From the NCBI GenBank assembly GCA_913057135.1, contig CAJXNM010000028.1, positions 1-39,832 on the forward strand: a DNA stretch of 39,832 nucleotides. The letters are read 5' to 3'. A model generated the notes under the pieces. The model searched no databases. It was not told the DNA's origin and worked only from the letters and a program-made list of their open reading frames with translations. The position numbers were made by a program, and so were the translations under genes. This DNA is from an uncultured Halieaceae bacterium (GTDB lineage: Bacteria; Pseudomonadota; Gammaproteobacteria; Pseudomonadales; Halieaceae). Of this stretch, positions 25,802 to 35,560 are shown piece after piece (the first letter of the stretch is position 1; every line of letters starts with the position of its first letter).

Positions 25802-27343
25802 ATGTCAACTGAACAACATCGCACCACCCTACTGGTTATCCTTGACGGCTTTGGCCACCGAGCCGATCACCGGGATAACGCCATTGCCAATGCCAAAACC
25901 CCAACCTGGGATCGACTGTGGTCTGAAGCTCCCCATACGCTGATTTCCGGTTCGGGACTGGATGTTGGTCTACCAGAAGGGCAGATGGGCAATTCGGAAG
26001 TGGGTCACATGAGCCTCGGTGCAGGTCGCATTGTGTATCAGTCGATTACGCGCATCGATAAGGCCATTGCCGATGGCTCGTTCAGGCACAATGAAGCCTA
26101 TTGCGAGGCTATCGATAGTGCGGTCGCCAACGACAAGGCCGTGCACATTATGGGGTTGTTATCGCCGGGGGGCGTGCACAGTCACGAGCAACATCTGTTC
26201 GAGGCCCTCCGCTTGGCTGCCGAGCGAGGCGCCAAAAATCTGTACTTACACGGTTTCCTTGACGGTCGCGATACACCACCACGCAGCGCGCAGGGGTCTA
26301 TTGAAGCTGCACTATCGGCTTTTGAAGCAATCGGCGTGGGCCGCATTGCCAGTCTGCACGGCCGCTACTGGGCTATGGATAGAGATAATCGCTGGGACCG
26401 TATCGAGCGCAGCTACCGGCTATTGGTCGATGGCGAGAGCGATTTCAATAACGATTGCCCAATCGATGCGCTGCAAAAAGCCTATCAGCGCGATGAGACC
26501 GATGAATTTGTGGCGCCAACCCGTATCGGCCAGCCGGTCACCCTCAACGATGGCGATGCGGTACTGTTTATGAACTTCCGAGCCGATCGGGCAAGACAAT
26601 TAGTGAGCGCACTGACCACCGCTGATTTCCAAGGTTTTACCCGTAGCCGCCAACCCAACTGTCAGCTGGTATGCACCACCCAGTACAGTGGTGAACTCGA
26701 CTGCCCTGTGGCGTTCCCCCCCGATAATCTGTCGGAGAGTCTTGGGGAGGTTGTCGCCAGCCATGGGCTGCGGCAACTGCGCATCGCTGAGACCGAAAAG
26801 TATGCGCATGTCACCTTCTTTTTCAGTGGCGGTAGGGAGGAGACTTTCGAGGGCGAAACCCGCTGCCTAGTCCCTTCACCGGATGTCGCAACCTACGATC
26901 TTCAACCCGAAATGAGTGCAGAAGAAGTGACCGACAAGGTCATTGAGGCCATTGAGGAACAGCAATACCACCTGATTGTGGTCAATTATGCCAACGGCGA
27001 TATGGTGGGCCACACAGGGGTTTATGACGCAGCCATTGTTGCTGTTGAAACCCTCGATCACTGCCTGAGTCGCCTCGAGCAAGCGCTGCTTAATAACAAC
27101 GGGCAAGGGCTGATTACGGCAGATCACGGCAACTGCGAACAAATGATTGACTACCTTAGTGATCAGCCTCACACGCAACATACAACCGAACCTGTGCCCC
27201 TCGTGTATATCGGTTGTGATAATCGCCGGCTGCGGCAGCAGGGGGGTATTTTGGCCGACGTCGCGCCGTCGCTGCTGACACTGATGAACCTGCAAAAGCC
27301 AACCGCTATGACCGGTGTCAGCTTGTTCGAGAGCGAAGCCTAA
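25802..27343 (+). CDS. gpmI: 2,3-bisphosphoglycerate-independent phosphoglycerate mutase
   Basis: Interconverts 3- and 2-phosphoglycerate in glycolysis and gluconeogenesis using two Mn ions. The 513-residue protein has the alkaline-phosphatase-fold metal motif [11 protein letters not shown]. The phosphoserine motif [16 protein letters not shown] carries the catalytic Ser. Further on are [20 protein letters not shown], and [14 protein letters not shown] with [10 protein letters not shown] near the end. The length is normal. It is divergent from the rhodanese-grxC-secB operon and is followed, two bases later, by envC. Confidence 0.97.
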   Translation: MSTEQHRTTLLVILDGFGHRADHRDNAIANAKTPTWDRLWSEAPHTLISGSGLDVGLPEGQMGNSEVGHMSLGAGRIVYQSITRIDKAIADGSFRHNEAYCEAIDSAVANDKAVHIMGLLSPGGVHSHEQHLFEALRLAAERGAKNLYLHGFLDGRDTPPRSAQGSIEAALSAFEAIGVGRIASLHGRYWAMDRDNRWDRIERSYRLLVDGESDFNNDCPIDALQKAYQRDETDEFVAPTRIGQPVTLNDGDAVLFMNFRADRARQLVSALTTADFQGFTRSRQPNCQLVCTTQYSGELDCPVAFPPDNLSESLGEVVASHGLRQLRIAETEKYAHVTFFFSGGREETFEGETRCLVPSPDVATYDLQPEMSAEEVTDKVIEAIEEQQYHLIVVNYANGDMVGHTGVYDAAIVAVETLDHCLSRLEQALLNNNGQGLITADHGNCEQMIDYLSDQPHTQHTTEPVPLVYIGCDNRRLRQQGGILADVAPSLLTLMNLQKPTAMTGVSLFESEA

Positions 27344-27345
27344 AG

Positions 27346-28509
27346 GTGACAATTCATAACCGGTGGGGTCTCGCTGCCTGCATCGGGTTGTGTTCACTGT
27401 TGCTGTCGGTAACTGCGGTTTCCCAAAGCACCTCAAAAGAGGAAGCAACACAAGCCAAACTCGAACAGCTGCGCAAACAAATTGCGTTGGTGCAAAAACG
27501 ACTTGAGCGAAATCGGGGACAACGAGACAGCTTACAAACCCAGCTGCGGGCCACTGAGCGTGAGATCAGTGACATCGATAATGCGCTGATCACGGTGCGT
27601 GCGGCCATTCAAATCGAACTCAAACAACTCGATACCTTGTCGACTGAAGCCAAGAAACTCAATGAACAGGTGACAACACAGCGTGAGAGCTTATTGTCAG
27701 AGCTCCGCCAGTTATGGGGGCTGAATCAGGGCGGCAGCGCCAGAATTCTGTTCGGTGACCAATCCCCTGACCGATTAGCCCGCAATTTGGCCTTTTACAA
27801 GCGGCTGTTACATCAGCGAGCCGATCGTATCGATCAATTCTTAACGCTGCTCGATGAAGTGAAAGCCAACACTCAGGCCACCAGAGCGGCGCAGCAACGA
27901 CTCAGTGACCGAAGAGCCACATTAGAGCGAGATCGGGGTCGCGCCGCGGTACTACAGCGGGAGCGCAAAGAGACCCTGGCCCAAATCGAGTCGGACCTTC
28001 AGACCGATGGCGCTCGTGTGCGTCAACTGCAACAGGACTCCGAGAGACTCAGCGAATTACTTGAGGAGCTACGCAAAACGCTGGCAGAGCTGGATACACC
28101 CATAGACTATAAGCCCTTCACTGCCGCAAAAGGTGAAATGCGCTATCCGGTGACAGCTCGCCCGAGCCACCGGTATGGTGAGATCAGAAATCGGGCCAAT
28201 ATGCGCTGGCAGGGCTGGTTGCTACCGGCCCGAGAAGGCAGTGAAATACAAGCCATACATCATGGTCGGGTCGTCTATGCCGACTGGCTACGGGGTCAGG
28301 GGCTGTTGATGATTATTGATCACGGCGAGGGTTATTTGAGTCTTTATGGACACAATAGAAGCCTGCGTAAGGAAATAGGCGACTGGGTCACTCCCGGCAT
28401 GGTCATTGCCACGGTTGGTGCCAGTGGCGGTAATACAGCGCCGGGGGTTTATTTCGAAATTCGCCATCAAGGTAAACCGATTGATCCAAGCCCATGGCTC
28501 AAGCGGTAG
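27346..28509 (+). CDS. envC: Murein hydrolase activator EnvC
   Basis: A periplasmic activator of cell-division amidases, 387 residues. A signal sequence (GLAACIGLCSLLLSVTAVS) leads into a long coiled coil (about 30-250, heptad-rich with many Glu, Gln and Arg). A C-terminal LytM/M23 domain follows with GRVVYADWLRGQGLLMIIDHG, LSLYGHNRSL and VYFEIRHQG. The usual zinc-ligand His of the HxH motif is Tyr (VYFEIR), as in E. coli EnvC (YFEIR), so it should be a non-catalytic activator. It starts with GTG two bases after gpmI. Confidence 0.93.
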   Translation: MTIHNRWGLAACIGLCSLLLSVTAVSQSTSKEEATQAKLEQLRKQIALVQKRLERNRGQRDSLQTQLRATEREISDIDNALITVRAAIQIELKQLDTLSTEAKKLNEQVTTQRESLLSELRQLWGLNQGGSARILFGDQSPDRLARNLAFYKRLLHQRADRIDQFLTLLDEVKANTQATRAAQQRLSDRRATLERDRGRAAVLQRERKETLAQIESDLQTDGARVRQLQQDSERLSELLEELRKTLAELDTPIDYKPFTAAKGEMRYPVTARPSHRYGEIRNRANMRWQGWLLPAREGSEIQAIHHGRVVYADWLRGQGLLMIIDHGEGYLSLYGHNRSLRKEIGDWVTPGMVIATVGASGGNTAPGVYFEIRHQGKPIDPSPWLKR

Positions 28510-28615
28510 CCAGCGGCAATCGGTTAACATGTACGACCACGGTCTTGCGCGGTGACCCGTGGCTCAAACGGATTTAATCAACCGGCATAAAACACGCCAG
28601 TTAACGAGGTTTTGA

Positions 28616-30037
28616 ATGGGAACTCTTTTGGCAAGACTGCTTGCAATCCTTGCTCTAAGTGGCGGCGTGGCACTTACCGCGGCCGGCGATGAGAACAACA
28701 GCACAGCTCAGGATGCCGCTGTCGACTCAAACGACGGTGTGCTGTCACTTGAAGAGTTACAGATCTTTGCCGATGTGTTTCATCAAATTCGCTCGGGCTA
28801 CGTCGAAGAAGTCGATGACAGCACCCTATTCGAATACGCCGTCCGCGGCATGCTCGAGGGCCTTGATCCCCACTCGGTTTACCTCACCAAAGAAGATTAC
28901 AGCGATCTACAAACATCCACCGAGGGTGAGTTTTCGGGCTTGGGTATCGAAATCGGTCGACGTGGTAGTTACATCGAGATCATCGCACCCATCGATGGCT
29001 CCCCAGCCGTGGACGCGGGCCTAGAGGCCGGCGATATTATTCTCAAACTCGACGATGAACCCGTCAAAGGTATGAGCATCAATGACGCGGTCGAACGTAT
29101 GCGTGGCCCGATTGGCAGCAGCATCAAATTGCAGATTGGCCGGCCCGGTAACCCCGAGCCGTTTGATGTCTCGGTAGTGCGCGACACCATCAAAGTCGGC
29201 AGTGTCCGATCTAGACAGCTGTCGCCGGGTTTGGGCTATCTTCGTATTGCTCAGTTCCAGCGGCACACCGGAGATGAAAGCCGCGATGCACTGACCGATT
29301 TAACCCAAGATGGCGAACTAGAGGGCTTGGTCATTGACCTGCGCAACAACCCCGGGGGGGTCTTAGGGGCTAGCGTCGATGTGGCGGATCTGTTCCTCGA
29401 CGGTGGCTTGGTGGTGTACACCGAAGGGCGCCATCCCAGCGCAGGCGAAACCTATAACGCCAAACCCGGTGACGCCCTAAACGGTGCCCCTGTTGTGGTA
29501 CTCATAAACAGCGGTTCAGCGAGCGCTTCCGAGATTTTAGCCGGGGCACTACAAGATCGAGGTCGCGCGGTCGTTATGGGCACCCGAAGCTTCGGTAAAG
29601 GCTCGGTGCAAACCGTATTACCCGTCTCTGAAAATCGAGCAGTGAAGCTCACTACCGCCCGTTATTTCACACCCAATGGTCGCTCCATTCAGGCAGAGGG
29701 TATCGTGCCCGATATCGTTGTTGAACGCGCGCAAATCACAAGCGTTGAAGGACAACGAATCAGCGAGGCGGATTTAAAAGGCCGCTTAGACGCCGCGGAG
29801 GACAGCAGCGAGCAGGATTTCAGTCCCGAGAGTGACAGCCTTTCAGATCTGCGGGAAAACGACAATCAGCTCTACGAGGCACTAACCCTGCTGCGGGGCA
29901 TTAACTTGCTGGGTACGCGACAGCGTTCAAACCGTGTCCGTGCAGATGCGCCTGCGCAGTCGGATGACGGTTCAACGGGTGCCCTGCCAGATACCGATAC
30001 CGATACCGATACCGATACCGATACCGATACCCAGTGA
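28616..30037 (+). CDS. ctpA: C-terminal processing protease (S41 family)
   Basis: A periplasmic serine protease of 473 residues. It has a signal peptide (LLARLLAILALSGGVALTAAG), an N-terminal region VFHQIRSGYVEEVDD, and a PDZ domain (about 105-190, GLGIEIGRRGSYIEIIAP). The catalytic core contains the Ser of INSGSASASE at about 301 and the Lys of SFGKGSV at 328. In Pseudomonas, CtpA of this type degrades peptidoglycan hydrolases, and the same gpmI-envC-ctpA order is found there. The tail is acidic and ends in seven Asp-Thr pairs encoded by a hexanucleotide repeat. It starts about 106 bases after envC. Confidence 0.94.
   Translation: MGTLLARLLAILALSGGVALTAAGDENNSTAQDAAVDSNDGVLSLEELQIFADVFHQIRSGYVEEVDDSTLFEYAVRGMLEGLDPHSVYLTKEDYSDLQTSTEGEFSGLGIEIGRRGSYIEIIAPIDGSPAVDAGLEAGDIILKLDDEPVKGMSINDAVERMRGPIGSSIKLQIGRPGNPEPFDVSVVRDTIKVGSVRSRQLSPGLGYLRIAQFQRHTGDESRDALTDLTQDGELEGLVIDLRNNPGGVLGASVDVADLFLDGGLVVYTEGRHPSAGETYNAKPGDALNGAPVVVLINSGSASASEILAGALQDRGRAVVMGTRSFGKGSVQTVLPVSENRAVKLTTARYFTPNGRSIQAEGIVPDIVVERAQITSVEGQRISEADLKGRLDAAEDSSEQDFSPESDSLSDLRENDNQLYEALTLLRGINLLGTRQRSNRVRADAPAQSDDGSTGALPDTDTDTDTDTDTDTQ
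29990..30031 (+). repeat. Hexanucleotide tandem repeat (GATACC)7
   Basis: Seven exact copies of GATACC in frame encode (Asp-Thr)7 just before the ctpA stop (CAG TGA). Perfect repeats of this kind expand and contract by slippage, which here would change the length of the tail without a frameshift. Confidence 0.97.
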
Positions 30038-30089
30038 GCCTAAGCCTCTAACATGAGGGTAACTGAAAAACCCAGTAGCTAAGGGCGAG

Positions 30090-30866
30090 TCACAGGCGGA
30101 CTTCTACCCCGTGCTGGGCGAGATAGTGCTTTGCCTCGGGAACGGTGTGATCACCGAAATGGAAGATACTCGCCGCAAGGACAGCATCGGCGCCACCCTC
30201 GACAATGCCATCGACAAGATGCTGTAAATTGCCGACCCCACCCGATGCAATAATCGGAATATCGACCGCATCGGCAATAGCGCGGGTTATGGTCAATTCA
30301 AAACCATCACGGGTGCCATCACGATCCATACTGGTGAGCAAAATTTCACCCGCACCCAAGGCCGCCATACGCTGCGCCCACGATACCGCTTCGATTCCCG
30401 TGGGCTTACGTCCGCCGTGGGTAAACAATTCATAGCGTGGGGCATCGGTGGCATCGTTAGTCACCCGCTTAACGTCCATAGCCACCACAATGCACTGGGA
30501 GCCAAAGCGGGCCGCGGCATCTGCCACAAGCTCGGGGTTGTGGATGGCGGCGGTATTAATGCTGACCTTATCGGCGCCCGCATTGAGCATGGTTCGAATA
30601 TCCGACACGCTGCGAATGCCGCCCCCTACAGTGAGAGGTATAAAAACCTCTCGAGCCATCTGCTCAACAGTGTGTACCGTGGTATCCCGCTCTTCGTGGC
30701 TCGCGGTGATATCGAGAAAGGTAATTTCGTCGGCACCCTGCTCGTTATAGCGACGGGCAATTTCCACCGGATCGCCGGCGTCCCGAATACCAACAAAATT
30801 GACGCCCTTCACCACCCTACCCCGATCGACATCAAGGCAGGGGATAATGCGCTTGGCCAAACCCAT
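30090..30866 (-). CDS. hisF: Imidazole glycerol phosphate synthase, cyclase subunit
   Basis: Converts PRFAR plus ammonia supplied by HisH into imidazole-glycerol phosphate and AICAR. The 258-residue (beta-alpha)8 barrel has catalytic Asp in [14 protein letters not shown] (Asp11 region) and in VVAMDVKR (Asp130 region), with phosphate loops VGGGIRS and ASGGVGN. The ATG overlaps the hisA stop (TAATG). It is the last gene of hisB-H-A-F and convergent with ctpA. Confidence 0.97.
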   Translation of the reverse strand: MGLAKRIIPCLDVDRGRVVKGVNFVGIRDAGDPVEIARRYNEQGADEITFLDITASHEERDTTVHTVEQMAREVFIPLTVGGGIRSVSDIRTMLNAGADKVSINTAAIHNPELVADAAARFGSQCIVVAMDVKRVTNDATDAPRYELFTHGGRKPTGIEAVSWAQRMAALGAGEILLTSMDRDGTRDGFELTITRAIADAVDIPIIASGGVGNLQHLVDGIVEGGADAVLAASIFHFGDHTVPEAKHYLAQHGVEVRL

Positions 30867-31609
30867 TAGCCGACTCGCATAAAGTTATCGACTAAGGATT
30901 GCGCCTCGGCAAAGTCAATGGCGCCCTCGTAGATGGCGCGCCCAGTAATGGCACCGGCTATACCTTCGCGGCTGTAATGCATTAGCTTACGAATATCATC
31001 CAGGTGAGTAACGCCACCCGAGGCGATAACGGGCACGCTAGAGGCCCGAGCCATCTCAACGGTAGCCTCCACGTTAACGCCACTCATCATGCCGTCACGG
31101 GCGATATCGGTATAAATAATGGCGCTGACACCGGCTTCCTCAAAACGTGCCGCCAGCTCGGTAGCGCGCTGATCGGAGACCTCGGCCCAGCCATCGGTTG
31201 CAACCATGCCGTCTTTAGCATCGATCCCGACAATGACGCGATCGGGAAATTCCCGACAGGCCACTCGTACAAAAGCAGGCTCTTTAACCGCTTGGGTACC
31301 GATGATGACGTAGCTAACACCCGCCGCCAGATAGCGCTCGATGGTATTCAGATCGCGGATACCACCACCGATTTGAATCGGCAGATCGGGCAAGGCTTGG
31401 GCAATAGCTTCGACGGCCCCAGCATTAACCGGCTCACCCTCAAAGGCACCGTTCAGATCGACTAGGTGTAGACGACGCGCACCCTCGGATGCCCAGCGCT
31501 GAGCAGTGGCCACCGGGTCGTCGGAAAAAACAGTGCTGTCATCCATCAGCCCCTGTCGAAGCCGCACACATTGTCCATCTTTAAGATCTATCGCCGGGAT
31601 AATCAGCAT
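30866..31609 (-). CDS. hisA: ProFAR isomerase (phosphoribosylformimino-5-aminoimidazole carboxamide ribotide isomerase)
   Basis: The fourth step of histidine synthesis, an Amadori rearrangement, in a half-barrel-duplicated (beta-alpha)8 protein of 247 residues. It has [14 protein letters not shown] with the catalytic Asp, [18 protein letters not shown] and the second Asp in [10 protein letters not shown]. The ATG at 31609 is preferred (GGAACGGAAC upstream) over an in-frame GTG at 31621; it then overlaps the hisH 3' end by seven bases. Confidence 0.96.
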   Translation of the reverse strand: MLIIPAIDLKDGQCVRLRQGLMDDSTVFSDDPVATAQRWASEGARRLHLVDLNGAFEGEPVNAGAVEAIAQALPDLPIQIGGGIRDLNTIERYLAAGVSYVIIGTQAVKEPAFVRVACREFPDRVIVGIDAKDGMVATDGWAEVSDQRATELAARFEEAGVSAIIYTDIARDGMMSGVNVEATVEMARASSVPVIASGGVTHLDDIRKLMHYSREGIAGAITGRAIYEGAIDFAEAQSLVDNFMRVG

Positions 31610-32253
31610 GTTCCGTTCCACTGTAAAAAGTTCGACAACAAACGCAGCCCCGCGGTGTGGCTTTTCTCGGGGTGAAATTGCACCGCAAACAAGTTGTCTT
31701 GGGCGATAGCGGCACTGCCAACAACGCCATAATTAAAGGTAGCCGCATTCACGGCAGGTTCGTCGGGTGCTACGTAGTAGCTGTGTACAAAATAAAAACG
31801 AGCGCCATCGTCTATGCCAGCCCACAGGGGATGCTCACGACATTGGTGGACCTCATTCCAACCCATGTGCGGCACCTTTAAGCGCTGACCGCACTCAGTG
31901 CGATGATCTTGCCCAAAGAAACGGACCCGCCCGGGGATGATACCTAGGGTTTCGACACCGCCGTTTTCCTCTGAGCTGTCCATGAGTGCCTGCATGCCGA
32001 CACAGATGGCAAGCACGGGTTTGTGGCCATCGGCGAGGGCATCCGCGAGCAGTTGATCACAGCCCAATCGACGGATCTCCGCCATACAGTCCCTAATACC
32101 ACCGACGCCGGGAAATACCACATGATCGGCCCGTGCAATGGCAGCAGCCTCGTGGCTAACCACCACCTCACCGGCGCCCGCGTGCTCCAATGCACTGGCT
32201 ACAGAGTGCAGATTCCCCATGCCATAATCGATGACCGCAACACTGGCCGCCAT
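31603..32253 (-). CDS. hisH: Imidazole glycerol phosphate synthase, glutaminase subunit
   Basis: A glutamine amidotransferase (216 residues from the ATG at 32253) that feeds ammonia to HisF. Visible are the start [18 protein letters not shown], the nucleophile Cys in [13 protein letters not shown], and the His and Glu of the triad in [10 protein letters not shown]. The ATG lies four bases after the hisB stop with GAGCTT upstream; the longer frame that starts inside hisB is rejected. Confidence 0.97.
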   Translation of the reverse strand: MAASVAVIDYGMGNLHSVASALEHAGAGEVVVSHEAAAIARADHVVFPGVGGIRDCMAEIRRLGCDQLLADALADGHKPVLAICVGMQALMDSSEENGGVETLGIIPGRVRFFGQDHRTECGQRLKVPHMGWNEVHQCREHPLWAGIDDGARFYFVHSYYVAPDEPAVNAATFNYGVVGSAAIAQDNLFAVQFHPEKSHTAGLRLLSNFLQWNGTC

Positions 32254-32257
32254 AAGC

Positions 32258-32878
32258 TCAGAGCACGCCCTTGGTTGAAGGCATGATGCCTGCCATGGCG
32301 GGATCAATCGTCAACGCCATACGCAACGCGCGCCCAAACGCCTTAAAGACCGTCTCGGCCTGGTGATGGGCGTTGTGGCCACGCAAGTTATCGATGTGCA
32401 AGGTCACATTGGCGTGATTCACGAAGCCCTGAAAAAACTCCAGAAATAAATCGACATCAAAGCCACCAATAGCAGCTCGGGTGAATGGCAGGTGGTAACT
32501 CAAGCCTGGCCGACCTGAAAAATCGACGACCACCCTAGATAACGCTTCATCGAGGGGCACGTAGGCGTGTCCGTAGCGGACCAAGCCTTTTTTATCGCCG
32601 ACGGCTTGCGCGAACGCCTGACCGAGGGTGATACCAATATCTTCCACCGTATGGTGTGCGTCGATATGCAAATCGCCCTTGGCATATACCTTGATATCCA
32701 TCATGCCGTGACGGGCAATTTGGTCGAGCATGTGCTCTAAAAAAGGCACGCCAGTATCGAATTCTGCCTGGCCACGACCATCGAGACACAGGGAAACTTC
32801 GATTTGGGTCTCGAGGGTATCGCGTTTCACAACCGCAGTTCGGGCGCTCTCTGAGCGGGGTTCGACGGGCTGAGTCAT
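32258..32878 (-). CDS. hisB: Imidazoleglycerol-phosphate dehydratase
   Basis: Dehydrates imidazole-glycerol phosphate to imidazole-acetol phosphate. The 206-residue protein is the monofunctional form, without the phosphatase domain found in enteric HisB. Metal-binding repeats are seen in [28 protein letters not shown] and [18 protein letters not shown]. The ATG at 32878 has a GGAG site; the in-frame start at 32902 is rejected. It is the first gene of hisB-H-A-F and divergent from mutY. Confidence 0.97.
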   Translation of the reverse strand: MTQPVEPRSESARTAVVKRDTLETQIEVSLCLDGRGQAEFDTGVPFLEHMLDQIARHGMMDIKVYAKGDLHIDAHHTVEDIGITLGQAFAQAVGDKKGLVRYGHAYVPLDEALSRVVVDFSGRPGLSYHLPFTRAAIGGFDVDLFLEFFQGFVNHANVTLHIDNLRGHNAHHQAETVFKAFGRALRMALTIDPAMAGIMPSTKGVL

Positions 32879-32940
32879 GCTGTAACTCCTGCAGGCGCCC
32901 AACCTAGAGCCTAGACGGGGCGACGATTAACGGGGCGCGG

Positions 32941-32960
32941 TACAATTGGCGCGCATTGTA
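32941..32960. promoter_or_regulatory. Overlapping divergent -10 elements of hisB and mutY
   Basis: TACAAT (32941-32946) and ATTGTA (32955-32960) form a perfect inverted repeat with an 8-base GC-rich spacer, so each strand carries a good -10 hexamer for one of the two divergent genes. -35 elements on both sides are weak. The two transcripts would start inside the repeat, at about 32953 and 32948. Confidence 0.4.
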
Positions 32961-32983
32961 TCGAAAGAGCGGCGCCAGTTCAC

Positions 32984-34108
32984 TTGAAGACCACCACCGA
33001 CACAAACCCCATCGATCCTGCCAATTTTGCTGCACGGGTGCTCGATTGGTTTGACCATTGGGGCAGAAAACACCTGCCCTGGCAGCAAGACATCTCCCCT
33101 TACCGGGTTTGGGTGTCGGAAATTATGCTGCAACAGACGCAGGTAAGCACGGTCATACCCTATTTCGAGCGATTTGTGGCCGCATTTCCCTCTGTCACGG
33201 CCCTTGCCAGCGCCAGTGAAGACCAGGTGTTACATCTGTGGACCGGCTTGGGCTATTACAGCCGCGCCCGCAATCTTAGGCGCAGTGCCATTGAAATTGT
33301 TGAACATCACGGTGGCGAATTTCCCACATCTGTCACAGCTTTAGAGGCGCTACCGGGCATTGGCCGCTCAACAGCCGGTGCTATTGCCAGCATCGCCATG
33401 GGTATTCGCGCACCCATATTGGACGGCAACGTCAAACGGGTGTTGGCACGCCATCATCGAGTAGCCGGCTGGCCCGGACAATCCGAGACCTTAAAGCAGT
33501 TATGGCTGCTGGCCGAGGCCTACACACCCGATAACAGGGTCGCCGATTACACGCAGGCCATGATGGATCTAGGGGCTACCCTATGCACCCGAAGCCGTCC
33601 GCAATGTGGTCGCTGCCCCTTAGTCGATAGCTGCGAGGGCTTCGCCGCTGGCGACCTACTATCGTTTCCGGGGAAAAAACCGAAACGGGCACTGCCCGTT
33701 CGCGATGCGCTGTTCTTACTGGTTCACAATGAACGTCATGAGGTCCTGCTTGAGCGACGACCGCCCAGCGGGATATGGGGTGGCCTGTGGAGTTTTCCCG
33801 AAATCAGCCATCGCCAGGATCTTAACGAATGGTGTCAACAAAGGTTGGGGGTTACACCGATAGCGACTCTCGACCTTCCAGGACTGCGACACACATTTTC
33901 CCACTTTCATCTCGACATCCAGCCCATCGCTATTAACGTAGGCACAGCAGTAAGCACGATTGCTGACCAAGGACACCACTGGTACAGCCCACAACAGGGC
34001 GCCGAGTTGGGCTTGCCAGCACCGGTCCTCAAGCTGCTTCGGCAGTGGGCTGACACGCACCTTCATCAACACACATCCAAAGCTAGTACCGATCAGGAGA
34101 TGTTATGA
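32984..34108 (+). CDS. mutY: A/G-specific adenine glycosylase MutY
   Basis: Removes adenine mispaired with 8-oxoguanine. The 374-residue protein has the catalytic Glu in [10 protein letters not shown], the helix-hairpin-helix [14 protein letters not shown] and the catalytic Asp in [11 protein letters not shown] 4Fe-4S cluster motif (Cys-x6-Cys-x2-Cys-x5-Cys) follows in [19 protein letters not shown]-terminal NUDIX-like 8-oxoG-recognition domain covers about 230-350. The start appears to be TTG with little ribosome binding site; no ATG near the conserved [10 protein letters not shown] segment is available. Its 3' end overlaps the yggX start (ATGA). Confidence 0.95.
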   Translation: MKTTTDTNPIDPANFAARVLDWFDHWGRKHLPWQQDISPYRVWVSEIMLQQTQVSTVIPYFERFVAAFPSVTALASASEDQVLHLWTGLGYYSRARNLRRSAIEIVEHHGGEFPTSVTALEALPGIGRSTAGAIASIAMGIRAPILDGNVKRVLARHHRVAGWPGQSETLKQLWLLAEAYTPDNRVADYTQAMMDLGATLCTRSRPQCGRCPLVDSCEGFAAGDLLSFPGKKPKRALPVRDALFLLVHNERHEVLLERRPPSGIWGGLWSFPEISHRQDLNEWCQQRLGVTPIATLDLPGLRHTFSHFHLDIQPIAINVGTAVSTIADQGHHWYSPQQGAELGLPAPVLKLLRQWADTHLHQHTSKASTDQEML

Positions 34109-34377
34109 GCCGAACCGTTTTTTGCCGCCGCTACAGGGAACAACTCGAAGGGCTAGAACGACCGCCACTCCCGGGGCCCAAAGGACAAGACATCTTCGAG
34201 CATGTTTCAAAGAAGGCCTGGCAGGAATGGCAAGCCCAGCAGACGATGCTCATCAACGAAAAGCACTTGAGTCTTATGGACCCAGCGGCGCGTTCGTATT
34301 TGCAAGAGCAAATGACAAAATTTCTGGCGGGGGAAGAATATGACCAGGCAGAGGGCTATGTACCACCTTCAAACTAA
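34105..34377 (+). CDS. yggX: Fe2+-trafficking/oxidative-damage protection protein YggX
   Basis: A 90-residue protein of the YggX family, proposed to protect iron-sulfur clusters and to handle iron. The start [17 protein letters not shown] with its conserved Cys7, and the middle [22 protein letters not shown] are characteristic. It is translationally coupled to mutY, whose product is itself an iron-sulfur enzyme, as in E. coli and Pseudomonas. Confidence 0.96.
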   Translation: MSRTVFCRRYREQLEGLERPPLPGPKGQDIFEHVSKKAWQEWQAQQTMLINEKHLSLMDPAARSYLQEQMTKFLAGEEYDQAEGYVPPSN

Positions 34378-34459
34378 GCAAAGTGTCAGCCAAGGCCGTA
34401 AACTAAGCCAACTGCGCGGAATGCGCCCCTATTGCTCCACCACTTGCGGAAACTGACTC

Positions 34460-35560
34460 ATGCGCGTTCTTCCCTGGCTTCTCACCGCATTGGCATGTCT
34501 GGGTGTGACCTCTGGTCTCGCTGCCATCAAATACCAGCAGATTACCGATGCAATGGCGATGGCGGAAAGCTTCCCTCCCCCCTACTCGGCGGTCACCGCC
34601 GGTAATCTGGCACAGGTTGAGTGGACGCCCGTGCGAAAACTGACGGGTACGGTACGCGCGCCCCAATTTGTTGAAGTGGCAGCTGAGGCGACCGGCCGAG
34701 TGGTGGCACTGCCAGTGGCACCCGGCACCGTTGTCGAACAGGGGGACATCATCCTTCAGTTATTCGACGAAGACCTCAAAGCTCAAGGGGAAGCCCTGCG
34801 AGCAGATCTTGAGCTCATAGAACTGCAGATTAATCGGGTAAAGCAGCTAAAAGCCCAATCTCTGGCTTCCCAAGATCAACTTGACACCCTGTTGTCTCGC
34901 AACAAAGCGGTGCGAGCACAACTAGCAGCCAATACGGCGCAGTTAAGTCGCCTGACTTTGCGCGCGCCTTTTACCGGGCGATTGGGCATTTATGGCATTA
35001 ACGTAGGGGATTTAATACGCGCCGGCGAGGTCATGACCACGCTCACCGACACCTCTAGCGAGCGATGGATCGACTTTAAAGTGCCCCAGGGTGTTGCGCG
35101 TGTTGCGCCGGGAGACTCGGTTCGATTGTTATCCCTTGATCATGAGGTCATTGGAGAAGCCCGTATTATCGCCGTCGCAGACGCCCTCGGCACAGGTCTA
35201 AGGGCTTTTGACGTCCGCGCGGCCATTGATGATGGCCGGCTGCGCCACGGAGAGCTGGTATTGGTTGAGGTACGCACACGCCGGCCCAGATTGACATTGG
35301 GTATACCAAGCCACGCTGTACGCTGGGACATCGAGGGGCCTCATATCTTTGTGTTAACCGATGCCGGTGAAGACGCGTTTGTACCTTTCCGAGCACGCCT
35401 GGAGCGGATCTCCCTGATCGCAGAGGACAATGGCTTCGCCTACATCGAAGGCATTGAGCCCAACCGGTTGGGTCCAGACACGGTAGTAGCCATTGAAGGG
35501 GCCTTTAAGCTGAGTGACGGTAGCCTGGCCAAAGTGGTCAAGGAGGCACCCCGAGGATGA
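34460..35560 (+). CDS. RND efflux periplasmic adaptor (membrane fusion protein)
   Basis: A 366-residue adaptor that links an inner-membrane RND pump to an outer-membrane channel. An N-terminal membrane anchor (LPWLLTALACLGVTSGLAA) is followed by a lipoyl-like half motif VEVAAEATGRVVALPVAPGTVVEQGDIIL. Next come a short coiled-coil hairpin (about 110-165), the second lipoyl half LRAPFTGRLGIYGINVGDLI and a beta-barrel domain. It overlaps the permease gene by four bases. No TetR-type regulator is adjacent. Confidence 0.9.
   Translation: MRVLPWLLTALACLGVTSGLAAIKYQQITDAMAMAESFPPPYSAVTAGNLAQVEWTPVRKLTGTVRAPQFVEVAAEATGRVVALPVAPGTVVEQGDIILQLFDEDLKAQGEALRADLELIELQINRVKQLKAQSLASQDQLDTLLSRNKAVRAQLAANTAQLSRLTLRAPFTGRLGIYGINVGDLIRAGEVMTTLTDTSSERWIDFKVPQGVARVAPGDSVRLLSLDHEVIGEARIIAVADALGTGLRAFDVRAAIDDGRLRHGELVLVEVRTRRPRLTLGIPSHAVRWDIEGPHIFVLTDAGEDAFVPFRARLERISLIAEDNGFAYIEGIEPNRLGPDTVVAIEGAFKLSDGSLAKVVKEAPRG

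Noticed and set aside
28482..28509. TGATCC followed by TAG, resembling another ECF11 promoter near the end of envC
   Set aside because: The spacing is 19 and the -10 is TAG rather than TAA; it lies inside envC and the match is likely chance.
29990..30031. GATACC repeats as a CRISPR-like or regulatory iteron array
   Set aside because: The units are contiguous, six bases long, in frame with ctpA and without spacers, so this is a coding microsatellite.
30038..30089. A terminator between ctpA and hisF (CCTC-loop-GAGG)
   Set aside because: The stem is only four pairs and the A/T run is poorly placed; not enough to call.
30417..30869. A 150-codon plus-strand frame within hisF, and similar frames opposite hisA and hisH
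   Set aside because: Opposite-strand shadows of well-conserved histidine genes; no independent start signals.
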